NCBI RefSeq assembly: GCF_042660675.1
Contig: NZ_JBHSUL010000003.1
Location: 1 to 64,000, forward strand
DNA length: 64,000 nt
Direction of reading: 5' to 3'
From: Marinilactibacillus sp042660675
GTDB lineage: Bacteria; Bacillota; Bacilli; Lactobacillales; Carnobacteriaceae_A
Each line of letters starts with the position of its first letter. Within the stretch, counting starts at the first letter, position 1. The notes beneath the pieces were generated by a model, which was not told where the DNA came from, ran no database searches, and saw only the letters and a program-made list of their open reading frames with translations. A program made the translations under genes and the position numbers. Positions 24,785 through 33,235 of the stretch are shown in pieces.

Positions 24785-26251
24785 GGTATTCATCTCTTGA
24801 ATAATTCTTTGGATATTTGCCATATCAAAGGAGGACAAGATTTCTGAGAGGATATAGACTTTGGCATCGTTGTAATAATTTTGTTCTGCAGGTTTTTCAT
24901 TTGTCAGAATTAGATCGTAGGATTTACCGGGCTGATACACTTCAATTTGAATCCCATTAATGGGGCGCATTTTAAGCATCAACAGTTGACTGAGGGTATC
25001 TTTGTAGAGACCGTCCATTTTCAAATCAATACCAATCTGGATCACTGTGGCCATCTTAAATGAAATCAGCGTCAGTAAGCTAATGTACTTGAGTAATTCC
25101 ATCTTAAGCAAACTATTGTCGTCCACTTCTGTGCTCATAAATTTATCTGTACTGGTCGTGAGTAAGGTTCGAGCCAGTGGCACAAGATTCTTTCCAACCA
25201 CTTGCTTTTCTCTCGCCAACATTTCCTCGTACTCATAAATTTCAATATCTCCTTGGAAAAAGTAGAGTCTCGTATGAATATGGGTTAAATGATAATACAT
25301 ATCTCGTTCTAGCATATAAGGCAGTTTGCGAAACTTGAAATGAATGATAATCGTTTCTACTATATAAGTGTCCAGTGAAGCGATTGGGGCATGCCGGTCA
25401 CGAATTAGCGTATACTCATGAAAGTCATGTTCCGTCAGAATGGGAAAAGCGAGTAAGAAAGCAAAGTGAAGCATCGCTTCTTCTTCATCTACCTCTATTG
25501 AATACCGACTATAATAGCGCAAGACCATGACATGTATTTTATGATACAAGGGGTCTTTTAAATAAGGTTGCATTTGCTTCCGTAGTTGTTTGTAGTTTTT
25601 ATTTTTGTTGGTGATGCGTGATTTGCTGATAATCAGCCAAATGTTCAAGCGCTGACGATTTTCAGGAACCACGTTCACTTGTAAGAAATTTTCCACAGAT
25701 TGTACGGCTTGCGTGATTTGCTGATCGGAACGCAAATTGATCAAGGCTGATTTATCTTCTATATAATAGTAGAATTGAAAATAAAAATAGCGGATCTGTA
25801 GTTCTTCTCCTTGTAGTTGACCATTGCGAATCTTGAGTCCGAACTCTTTTAGGTGCGTGTTCAGTTCTTTGATTTTGCGGAACAAGGATGAGTCGCTAAT
25901 GGCCAATTGTTGGGTTAATTGAGTGATTGAAAATTCTTGGTGTTTGAACAAGAAATTGATGATCTCTATTTTAATCGACTGGTCTAAATAGATTCGGTAA
26001 ATATGCTGCAATGAGATATGATCACTCATGGTCAGCTTGATCTCTTGACCGTCATATTCTACTTGAACCTGATCGTTGAAAACTTCAATCCGAGACGTGA
26101 TGGATTCCAGATCATTTTCAAGAGACGCTTTTGAAACGGCCAAGTGATCCAGCATCTTACCGTACGACAGAATCCCATTGTTCAAAACAAGTTGCTTGAA
26201 AATCGTGATTTCTCTGACTTCATTTTTTTCAAGGAAGTGTTCAACTTTCAT
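24782..26251 (-). CDS. Mga/PRD-type transcriptional regulator
   Basis: About 489 residues. Two N-terminal helix-turn-helix regions (near 15-60 and 85-135, with SITQLTQQLAISDSSLFRKI) resemble HTH_Mga and the DeoR-like unit of PTS-controlled regulators. A long helical middle follows, and the C-terminal ~90 residues with YDLILTNEKP resemble a phosphotransferase IIB-like fold. I choose ATG 26251 because AAAGGG is 9 bases upstream; a TTG three codons earlier is the alternative. It overlaps the flavoprotein gene by 11 bases, so the two are coupled. It lies upstream of glpK, which it may control (inference). Confidence 0.78.
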   Translation of the reverse strand: MKVEHFLEKNEVREITIFKQLVLNNGILSYGKMLDHLAVSKASLENDLESITSRIEVFNDQVQVEYDGQEIKLTMSDHISLQHIYRIYLDQSIKIEIINFLFKHQEFSITQLTQQLAISDSSLFRKIKELNTHLKEFGLKIRNGQLQGEELQIRYFYFQFYYYIEDKSALINLRSDQQITQAVQSVENFLQVNVVPENRQRLNIWLIISKSRITNKNKNYKQLRKQMQPYLKDPLYHKIHVMVLRYYSRYSIEVDEEEAMLHFAFLLAFPILTEHDFHEYTLIRDRHAPIASLDTYIVETIIIHFKFRKLPYMLERDMYYHLTHIHTRLYFFQGDIEIYEYEEMLAREKQVVGKNLVPLARTLLTTSTDKFMSTEVDDNSLLKMELLKYISLLTLISFKMATVIQIGIDLKMDGLYKDTLSQLLMLKMRPINGIQIEVYQPGKSYDLILTNEKPAEQNYYNDAKVYILSEILSSFDMANIQRIIQEMNT

Positions 26252-27575
26252 CTTCGTCAACCCTTTCTTCCATCCAAGAAACCAAGTTCGTTGTTGAAAC
26301 CATCGGAGAATAAGCAGGATGGAAAAAATAATCTTTTTGTTGTAAGTCTTCTAGCGTTTGTTTTGTTTGAATCGCTAGAGCAAGTGTGTTGATTTTTTCT
26401 AAAATATTGGCTGTTGAGATCATTTGCGCACCTAATAGCACTTGAGTGTCGGCGTTATAAACCCATTTCAGCGTAGCGGTATCTGAATTGGGTAGACTGT
26501 TTAAGCGTACGGTTTGTCGACGCGTTTCGATTGTCTGATTCGTAAATAAACTTTCTGCTTCAGTCATACCGGTACTGGCAATATAGTAGCCAAAAATAGA
26601 CGTGCCGATTGTTCTTAAGGATCCATTGAAAGTGACTGTTGGCTCCATTAAATTAGCTGCTGCTACAATACCTGTCCTCACTGCGTTATTGATTAGTGGG
26701 ATATAAACCATATCTTCTCCCGGACCGGCTAATTGGATACAATCGCCTACTGCAAAGACATCTTTCACAGAGGTTCTGAGGTAACGGTCGACCGCAATCG
26801 TCTGATCCATATGCAGTTCAACTTGTGCATCTAAAAAATGGAGATTAGGTCTAACGTTTACACCCATAATAACCGCATCGCTGGTAACAGACTCCTCACC
26901 AAGGTGAACCGTCACTTTCTGATCTTCCGTTTCTTCTATAGAAGAAACAGTTTGTCTTAGTTTTAAATTGACCCCTTTTTCCAACATTTTCTGTTCGATT
27001 GGTTGAATCATTTCTTCATCTAAATATTTAAATAAAACATAATCCATACTTTCAATCAACGTGACTTGTTTTCGCTGTTTGTTTAGTAGATCCGCCGCCT
27101 CTACGCCAACTTGTCCGCCACCAATAATTGTGACGTGCTGGCTCTCTTCCACTTTAGCAAGTGCTGCTTGTGCTTCTCCGTACCGTTTATATTTCAGCAC
27201 ACTTTCATGTGCACTACCGTCAATTTTCTCAGATAGTTGTCTTGAACCTGTGGCGATAATGAGCTTATCGTAGGAAATCAATTCTTCTTGTTCTGAATAA
27301 TCATAGTGAATAATTTTTTGAGTAGTATTGATTTTTTGAACCGTTGCACCTAAATAGCACTGGATTTTATGATTTTCAAGTTGTTCTTTTGTGATAAATC
27401 GCGCTTCATCTAGATGCTCGATTTTCTTTTCCCAGTATAAGTGCAGGCCGTTTGGAATATATCCTAAAGTAGCTTGCTTTTCCAGCAAGATAATTTCTAA
27501 ATGAGGGTGTTTTTTTCGCACTTCTAAAGCAGCAGCTACTCCTGCAAAAGATGCGCCTACAATAACGACTTTCAT
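26241..27575 (-). CDS. Nox/CoA-disulfide-reductase family flavoprotein without the redox cysteine
   Basis: 444 residues of the pyridine nucleotide-disulfide oxidoreductase fold. FAD motif GASFAG (7-12), NADH motif GGGQVGVEAADLL, FAD-binding DVFAVGDC and a C-terminal dimerisation domain with IFGYYIASTGMTE are all in place. NADH oxidases, NADH peroxidases and CoA-disulfide reductases carry a catalytic Cys at position 42 (S-C-G); here the aligned stretch is YIPNGLHLYW with Asn42. Thiol-based turnover is therefore not expected. It could make H2O2 or reduce another acceptor. AGGAG precedes the ATG. It is coupled to the Mga-like regulator downstream. Confidence 0.85.
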   Translation of the reverse strand: MKVVIVGASFAGVAAALEVRKKHPHLEIILLEKQATLGYIPNGLHLYWEKKIEHLDEARFITKEQLENHKIQCYLGATVQKINTTQKIIHYDYSEQEELISYDKLIIATGSRQLSEKIDGSAHESVLKYKRYGEAQAALAKVEESQHVTIIGGGQVGVEAADLLNKQRKQVTLIESMDYVLFKYLDEEMIQPIEQKMLEKGVNLKLRQTVSSIEETEDQKVTVHLGEESVTSDAVIMGVNVRPNLHFLDAQVELHMDQTIAVDRYLRTSVKDVFAVGDCIQLAGPGEDMVYIPLINNAVRTGIVAAANLMEPTVTFNGSLRTIGTSIFGYYIASTGMTEAESLFTNQTIETRRQTVRLNSLPNSDTATLKWVYNADTQVLLGAQMISTANILEKINTLALAIQTKQTLEDLQQKDYFFHPAYSPMVSTTNLVSWMEERVDEDES

Positions 27576-27676
27576 TCCATTACTCCTAGTTGATCGATTT
27601 TTGATTAGTATAACACAGCTAGAAAAAGACTCCTAGAAAGGGTTAAAGATTCCACTTCACCTATTTCTTTACATAG

Positions 27677-27709
27677 AAAAAGAGCAGAATACACTTCTGC
27701 CCTTTTTTA
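27677..27709 (-). terminator. Intrinsic terminator of the SDR gene
   Basis: Read on the minus strand, AAAGGGCAGAAG pairs TTCTGCTCTTT, followed by TTCTATG; read on the plus strand it ends in six T. It lies 45 bases past the SDR stop. Confidence 0.75.
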
Positions 27710-27753
27710 TATGGTTAGAATCTTTTTATACTTGTTCAATAATCATTTGCTTA

Positions 27754-28554
27754 TTAACGCATCACCGATCCACCAGAAAGGTTAATGTTTTCTCCAATAA
27801 TATTCTCTGCAGCATCTGATAATAAATAAGCGATTGTGTTCGCTACTTCATCTGTATTGGTAATGCGTCCAGTTGGTAACTTTTCGCTTTCAATCTTGAA
27901 TTGTTCTTCAAAGCTACGACCTTCTCGCTCACCTTTAGAACGAATACCATTTCTACCCATTTCAGTATCTACATATCCTGGGCAAACTCCGTTCACTCGA
28001 ACATTGTGTTCAATCGCTTCTAGTGCAAAGGATTGAGTGAAGGCATTCAGTGCAAACTTAGATCCAGTGTACGCCGTTCCACCATACGTTCCTCTCACAC
28101 CTGAAAGAGAAGAAACATTTACAATGGAGCCTTTTTTGTCTTTTTTCATATTTTTATAAATTCTTTGCGTTAAGAGAATTGGCACTGTGTGGTTTAAGTG
28201 CATCACGCGCTCCAACTCTTCTTGCGTTAATTCTTCCAAGATGCCTCCGCCGGTCATCCCCGCTGAATTTACCAGTAATGAAATCGTTCCAAACGTTTCT
28301 TCTGCGACTAACACTAATTTTTCTCTGTCTATTGCATCTGTCAGGTCCGCAACATACATCAAAACCTTAGCATTCGGCGACTCGTTTTCGATTTCCTTTT
28401 TTAAATCGCTCAAAACTTGTTCTTTTCTACCCGTAATCGTAACGTTGGCACCCATAGCGGCTAATACCTTCGCTGTTTCACGGCCAATGCCTCCGGTCGC
28501 TCCTGTAACCAGAGCATGTCTCCCTTTAAATACATCAGATGAAAAAATAGACAT
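27754..28554 (-). CDS. Short-chain dehydrogenase/reductase
   Basis: 266 residues, classical SDR. Cofactor motif TGATGGIG (17-24), NSAG, then the catalytic Ser in NVSSLSG and YxxxK as YTGSK, and the PGYVDTEM stretch. An Arg after the second beta strand (TGRKEQ) suggests NADP(H). Similar proteins are annotated as 3-oxoacyl-ACP or gluconate-type reductases; the substrate cannot be read here. AGGAGG precedes the ATG. It is divergent from the MerR gene, which may regulate it. Confidence 0.88.
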   Translation of the reverse strand: MSIFSSDVFKGRHALVTGATGGIGRETAKVLAAMGANVTITGRKEQVLSDLKKEIENESPNAKVLMYVADLTDAIDREKLVLVAEETFGTISLLVNSAGMTGGGILEELTQEELERVMHLNHTVPILLTQRIYKNMKKDKKGSIVNVSSLSGVRGTYGGTAYTGSKFALNAFTQSFALEAIEHNVRVNGVCPGYVDTEMGRNGIRSKGEREGRSFEEQFKIESEKLPTGRITNTDEVANTIAYLLSDAAENIIGENINLSGGSVMR

Positions 28555-28715
28555 AATCTTCCTCCTAAAAGTTTTGTTATCTGAATTGTGACATATAAAG
28601 AAATGATTATCTAATATTATGTTTGTTCAAAAGAAATCATGAAGTATCTCACGCGAATATAAAGGTGTTTTTTCTCTATTTGCGTAAACTTTTTCAAAAT
28701 ATCCAAATATAGTGA

Positions 28716-28746
28716 TTGACCTTAAAGTATGGTCTAATGTTATAGT
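28716..28746 (+). promoter_or_regulatory. MerR-type promoter with 19-bp spacer
   Basis: TTGACC (28716-28721), 19-bp spacer, TATAGT (28741-28746). The long spacer is typical of promoters twisted open by MerR activators, and GACC...GGTC in the spacer forms a short inverted repeat. It suggests autoregulation of merR. Confidence 0.8.
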
Positions 28747-28770
28747 CTATTTAAAGGAAGGAGTTATAAC

Positions 28771-29190
28771 ATGAATATAGGAGAATTGTCGTCCGCTACC
28801 GGGGCTAGTAAATCTAAAATCAGATATTATGAGGATCAAAATATCTTAATACCGGTTAGAAATGAAAATGGCTACAGACACTACACAATCAAAGATTTAA
28901 AAGACCTTCAATTGATTCTAGCTTTGAAAAAATCGGGGTTATCACTTAAAGATATTCGACAGATGATTTCATTAAAGAATAGAGAAACTTCTGTAGAGTG
29001 TCAGGAAGATATCAAACAGTTTATTGATAAGCAGGTAAACTTGATCAGCGAAAATTTGGATACCTTAACGAAGGTCAATCAAATATTTCAAAAGATTCAG
29101 CATATTGTAACAGCTAGTACGGGAGATAATGAAAGAGATATTCTTGATTTACTAGATAAAATCAGTGACCTTGGAGGAAAAACAAAATGA
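28771..29190 (+). CDS. MerR-family regulator
   Basis: 139 residues. The N-terminal winged helix-turn-helix has the family pattern IGELSSATGASKSKIRYYED and NGYRHY, followed by KKSGLSLKDIRQMI and a dimerisation helix. The C-terminal part has one Cys only (VECQED), so it is not a metal-type sensor of the classical kind. GGAAGGAG precedes the ATG. The stop overlaps the next ATG (ATGA), so it is translationally coupled to the DUF4260 gene. Confidence 0.9.
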   Translation: MNIGELSSATGASKSKIRYYEDQNILIPVRNENGYRHYTIKDLKDLQLILALKKSGLSLKDIRQMISLKNRETSVECQEDIKQFIDKQVNLISENLDTLTKVNQIFQKIQHIVTASTGDNERDILDLLDKISDLGGKTK

Positions 29191-29527
29191 AATTGCTTTT
29201 AAAATCGGAAAACTTTTTTTACTAATAGCGGCTATATACACTTACTTTTTCGTCTTTCACTTTTCGGTGCCTATACTTCTACTCTTTTTCTTTTTAATTG
29301 ATTTATCAATGGTCGGTTATATAAAAGACAATAAAGTCGGAGCCATCATATACAATTCAGCGCATAATTTAATCATTCCTTGTCTGCTTCTCACTTTAGG
29401 CTTGTATTTTCAAGTGAATCCTTTGATTTATAGTTCTTTGATATTATTTATTCATATCTTTTTGGATAGAACTTTTGGATTTGGATTAAAATACTCAGAT
29501 GCCTTCAAGCATACGCATATTAATTAA
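29187..29527 (+). pseudogene. DUF4260 membrane protein gene with a frameshift in a T run
   Basis: The ATG at 29187 overlaps the merR stop and has GGAGG 9 bases upstream, so it is clearly the start. It reads MKLLLKSENFF, then a stop follows the T7 run at 29214-29220. Moving back one base at that run gives LLIAAIYTYFFVFH and about 100 further residues with the DUF4260 features: three to four hydrophobic segments, DLSMVGY, GAIIYNSAHN, HIFLDRTFGFGLKYSDAFKHTH. One lost T (T8 to T7) explains it. Real inactivation, phase-variable tract, ribosomal slippage on the T run, or sequencing error are all possible. DUF4260 has no known function. Confidence 0.82.
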
Positions 29528-29601
29528 TCGTACTCTAGAATCAGATGATTTAAAAGATCAAACAAGAACTAAGTAAATAAAAGAACCTTGTCTAGCGACT
29601 C

Positions 29602-29646
29602 AAAAAACCTTATCGTCACCCACTTTGGATGACGATAAGGTTTTTT
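29602..29646. terminator. Intrinsic terminator between DUF4260 and the beta-glucosidase gene
   Basis: AAAAAACCTTATCGTCA and TGACGATAAGGTTTTTT form a long perfect stem with an 11-base loop. It serves both convergent units. Confidence 0.92.
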
Positions 29647-29672
29647 ACTTTTCTTATTTTTGAACGACTAGC

Positions 29673-31115
29673 TTATAGTTCTGCACCATTTGATTCAATC
29701 ACTTGCTTGAACCAGTTGAATGAATCTTTTTTGCTACGTTCCATTGTTCCTTTACCTTCGTTGTCACGGTCTACGTGAATCATGCCGTAACGTTTCTTCA
29801 TTTCACCTGTAGTAAAGGAAACGATATCGATAACGCCCCATGGTGTGTAGCCCATCAGTTCAACACCATCATAGTTTACCGCTTTTTCCATTTCTTTGAT
29901 GTGCTCACGCATATATGAAATACGTTCATCATCATGGATACTACCATCTTCTTCCACTGTATCCACTGCGCCAAATCCGTTTTCTACAATGAACAATGGA
30001 ATTTGGTATCTATCCCATAGACGGTTCAGTGTGTAACGTAAGCCAACTGGATCAATTCCCCATCCCCAATCGCTGGATTTGATATATGGATTTTCAATAT
30101 CGTGTGCTAGTGATCCGTGAACCGCAGATTCACCTAGGTTAGAAGTATCTTTCGTGCTATCTACTGCTGTAGACATATAGTAGCTGAAGCCTAAATAATC
30201 TACTTTACCTTCTTCCAGAATTTCCTTGTCGCCTTCAAGAATCGGGATATTCAACCCTTCACGCTCAAATTCTTTCAGCGTATAATTTGGGTATTTTCCT
30301 CTAACATGTACATCTGGGAAAAAGTAGCGCAAGCGCATATATTCTTCTGCCAGCATAACATCATCTGGATTAGAGGTTAGTGGATAAACTGGTACATGAG
30401 AAACCATGGCACCAATCTGGAAATTCGGATTGATTTCTTTTCCTTTTGAAACGGCTAGTGCACTGGCAATTAATTCGTGGTGACCCGCAGTGTACATTAA
30501 TTCTTTACGGTTCTCGCCTTCTTTAGCTACAAGCCCAGAGTTCGTCCATAAGAATAAATCATTGTTGTAGTCCATTTGGTTATTGATTTCGTTAAATGTC
30601 ATCCAATACGTGACTTTATCTTTATATCTTTCCAGTACAGTTTCTGCAAAACGCACGAAGTGGTCAACCACTTCACGACTACGGAATCCACCATATTCAC
30701 GAGCAAGGTGTAAAGGCATTTCAAAGTGCGTTAACGTAATGACTGGCTCAATACCATTTGCCAGTAATTCGTCGAATAGGTCATCATAGAACTTTAGTCC
30801 TGCTTCATTTGGCTCAAGTTCGTCTCCTTTAGGAAAAATACGAGACCAAGCAATAGATGTACGTAAAGCTTTCAAGCCCATCTCAGCGAACAATTGAACG
30901 TCCTCTTTGTAACGGTTATAAAAATCAATCGCTTCGTGGTTCGGATAAAACTCATCAGGTTCAACCGTCTCTGTGATGCGACGGGCTTTTTTAGGTCCTC
31001 CAACGGTTACAACATCGATAACACTTGGTCCTTTACCGTCTTGGTTCCATCCTCCTTCAAATTGGTGAGCAGCTAATGCGCCGCCCCATAGAAAATCTTT
31101 TGGAAATGTATTCAT
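29673..31115 (-). CDS. 6-phospho-beta-glucosidase (GH1)
   Basis: 480 residues, glycoside hydrolase family 1. The acid/base Glu is in TFNEIN (E176) and the nucleophile is in ENGFG (E378). The C-terminal KKRYGMIHVD...KDSFNWFK stretch has the Lys/Tyr pair that binds the sugar phosphate, so it acts on 6-phospho-beta-glucosides in the cytoplasm. AGGAGG precedes the ATG. It follows the PTS gene after 13 bases, so import with phosphorylation and cleavage are cotranscribed. Confidence 0.95.
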   Translation of the reverse strand: MNTFPKDFLWGGALAAHQFEGGWNQDGKGPSVIDVVTVGGPKKARRITETVEPDEFYPNHEAIDFYNRYKEDVQLFAEMGLKALRTSIAWSRIFPKGDELEPNEAGLKFYDDLFDELLANGIEPVITLTHFEMPLHLAREYGGFRSREVVDHFVRFAETVLERYKDKVTYWMTFNEINNQMDYNNDLFLWTNSGLVAKEGENRKELMYTAGHHELIASALAVSKGKEINPNFQIGAMVSHVPVYPLTSNPDDVMLAEEYMRLRYFFPDVHVRGKYPNYTLKEFEREGLNIPILEGDKEILEEGKVDYLGFSYYMSTAVDSTKDTSNLGESAVHGSLAHDIENPYIKSSDWGWGIDPVGLRYTLNRLWDRYQIPLFIVENGFGAVDTVEEDGSIHDDERISYMREHIKEMEKAVNYDGVELMGYTPWGVIDIVSFTTGEMKKRYGMIHVDRDNEGKGTMERSKKDSFNWFKQVIESNGAEL

Positions 31116-31128
31116 CTTTTACTTCCTC

Positions 31129-33045
31129 CTATTTTTTAACCTTTATGATTGCATCTTCTGTTTCAGCTGTTTCAGCAACAGAAACTTCTTCAAAATCACT
31201 TGTATTTGTTACGATGATCGGTGTCACTGTTGAACGACCAGATTGTTCAATAGCATTGATATCAAACTCCATTAGTAAATCACCATGAGAAACTTTTTGT
31301 CCTGTTTCAACGTGCACGGTGTAAGGTGCACCTTCTAATTCAACCGTTTCTAAGCCAATGTGAATCAGTACTTCTACACCATCCGTTGACGTTAGACCAA
31401 TCGCATGCTTTGTTTTGGCAATCATTTTAACTTCTCCGTCAAATGGTGCATAAACTTTTTGGTCCATTGGCTCAATGGCAATCCCTTGTCCCATTGCACC
31501 AGAAGCAAATACTGGGTCTGGAACATCTGACAATTGTACAAGGGTTCCTTTGATTGGTGGATAAACATTTGCGATTGTTCCATTTTTAGGCTCTGCTACA
31601 ACTGGCGCAGAATCGTTTTTGATTTCTTTAGCTGCATCTGAATGTTTCCCTGTTTCTGTTTGAGCAACTTCGTCATCTCCGTAACCAAAGATTTGAATTA
31701 AGATAATTGGTAAAACAAGGGCGATAATAATCCCAATTAAAACACCCCAGAACGAACCTGGGTAGTCAGGATTGTAGTTATTCATGATTGTGATCATACT
31801 TGGTATCCCTGTATAAACAAAAGAGTAAACATCAAAGAAACTAGCTACAAAAGCACCGACTGCACCAGAAACGATACCGATTATGAATGGTTTTTTGAAG
31901 CGTAAGTTTACGCCGTAAATCGCTGGTTCAGTGATTCCGAAAATCCCTGTAATGGTTGCAGAAAGACTGACACTTTTAACTTCTTGTTTTTTCGCTTTAA
32001 TAAAGACCGCTAAAGCTGCACCTACTTGTGCAACAACGGCAATTGTTTGATAAGCCTGGAATGTATCCATTCCGTATTGTGCATGGTTTGCCAAAACAAC
32101 TGGTGTAATTCCCCAGTGAACGCCTAGCAATACAAAGAATTGCCAGAATCCACCGACTAAAATACCTGCTAATGGTGGGAATGTTTGAGATAACCAAGTG
32201 TACCCTGCAGCAACTGCATTTGCACCGGCTGTAGAAACTGGTCCAATAACCATAATCGTCAGTGGTACTGCAATGATAACGGCTAGTAATGGTGTAAATA
32301 GTCGAGTGACAACATCTGGAAGAATCTTTTCAATCCAGCGTTCCAAGTATGAAAGGAACCAGACCAGTAAAATAGCTGGAATAACTGTTGATGTATAAAC
32401 GGTTTCACTCAAAGGCATACCGATAAAGTTAATCGCTTCGCCTGCGCCTGCTCGTTCAGCTAAAGCTGTAAAACCAGGTGCTACCAAAGCGGCATTGGCA
32501 AAAACAGCAATATAGGTATTTGTTTTAAAATGCTTGGATGCTGTTATGGCAATAAAAATTGGTAAAAATGTAAATGGTGCCCAAGACATCGCATCGAATA
32601 CTTGGTACGTTCCTGAATCTACAATAGATGGCCAGATACTTGACAGGATAATCAGTGAACCTTGAATCATCCCTGCGCCTGCTAGAATGTAAACAAATGG
32701 GGCAAAAACTGCAGACATCGTTGCAATAATACGATTTATAATACTTTCTTTTTCTTTGTTGGGGTTTTCATTATTGTTATTTCCTTCAGAAGTACCTGAC
32801 AGGTCGGCAAACTCTTCGTAGACTTTATCTACAGAGTTTCCAATAACAATCTGGAATTGTCCACCTTTACGGACAACGTCGATAACACCAGAAATTCCTT
32901 TTACACGATTAACCATTTCTTCGTTTTCGTCATTCAATACTAGTCGCAATCTTGTCGCGCAATGCGTTGAATTGGATACGTTACTTTCTCCACCAATTTC
33001 TTCTAGTATTTTTGCTGCTAATTCGTGGTTCTTGTTCTCCTTCAT
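31129..33045 (-). CDS. bglF: Beta-glucoside PTS permease, EIIBCA
   Basis: 638 residues. The EIIB domain comes first with the phosphocysteine in NSTHCATRLRL (C29). Then comes the EIIC membrane domain with about ten helices and the motif GVHWGITPVV. Last is the EIIA domain with the phosphohistidine in LIHIGLETVEL. The start at 33045 is chosen because GGAGGAG lies upstream and the EIIB fold begins there; an open frame upstream runs through the promoter and is not coding. Imports and phosphorylates a beta-glucoside. Transcribed divergently from a GntR regulator across three operator-like repeats. Confidence 0.94.
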   Translation of the reverse strand: MKENKNHELAAKILEEIGGESNVSNSTHCATRLRLVLNDENEEMVNRVKGISGVIDVVRKGGQFQIVIGNSVDKVYEEFADLSGTSEGNNNNENPNKEKESIINRIIATMSAVFAPFVYILAGAGMIQGSLIILSSIWPSIVDSGTYQVFDAMSWAPFTFLPIFIAITASKHFKTNTYIAVFANAALVAPGFTALAERAGAGEAINFIGMPLSETVYTSTVIPAILLVWFLSYLERWIEKILPDVVTRLFTPLLAVIIAVPLTIMVIGPVSTAGANAVAAGYTWLSQTFPPLAGILVGGFWQFFVLLGVHWGITPVVLANHAQYGMDTFQAYQTIAVVAQVGAALAVFIKAKKQEVKSVSLSATITGIFGITEPAIYGVNLRFKKPFIIGIVSGAVGAFVASFFDVYSFVYTGIPSMITIMNNYNPDYPGSFWGVLIGIIIALVLPIILIQIFGYGDDEVAQTETGKHSDAAKEIKNDSAPVVAEPKNGTIANVYPPIKGTLVQLSDVPDPVFASGAMGQGIAIEPMDQKVYAPFDGEVKMIAKTKHAIGLTSTDGVEVLIHIGLETVELEGAPYTVHVETGQKVSHGDLLMEFDINAIEQSGRSTVTPIIVTNTSDFEEVSVAETAETEDAIIKVKK

Positions 33046-33113
33046 AACCTGTCTTCTCCTCCTAGTAGCTTGAATAGCTGTCTTTCTTAAAAGAGCGCTT
33101 ACAAAATATAAAA

Positions 33114-33182
33114 TTGTATGGGTATAATCATTACCTTTAATATTATAATTATACCCGTACAATTTGTCAATACCCGTATAAT
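33114..33182. promoter_or_regulatory. Three operator-like repeats between the PTS gene and the GntR gene
   Basis: The motif ATTATACCCGTACAA occurs three times: inverted as TTGTATGGGTATAAT (33114-33128), forward around 33147-33162, and forward as CAATACCCGTATAAT (33168-33182). The middle copy lies in the spacer of the PTS promoter, the third on its -35 and the first downstream of its -10. This fits repression by the adjacent GntR protein. A partial cre site (GCGCTTACA) begins near 33095. Confidence 0.8.
33142..33170 (-). promoter_or_regulatory. Promoter of the PTS-GH1 operon
   Basis: Minus-strand TTGACA (33165-33170), 17-bp spacer, TATAAT (33142-33147): a perfect vegetative promoter, strong unless repressed. 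Confidence 0.9.
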
Positions 33183-33235
33183 ATAAATATGGTATACTGG
33201 AAATTAAGGACACCTCAGGAAAAGGAGAGTACGCT

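Noticed and set aside
28187..28591. 134-codon plus-strand frame opposite the SDR gene
   Set aside because: It is antisense to a well-conserved SDR and its translation follows that gene's codon pattern; no ribosome site.
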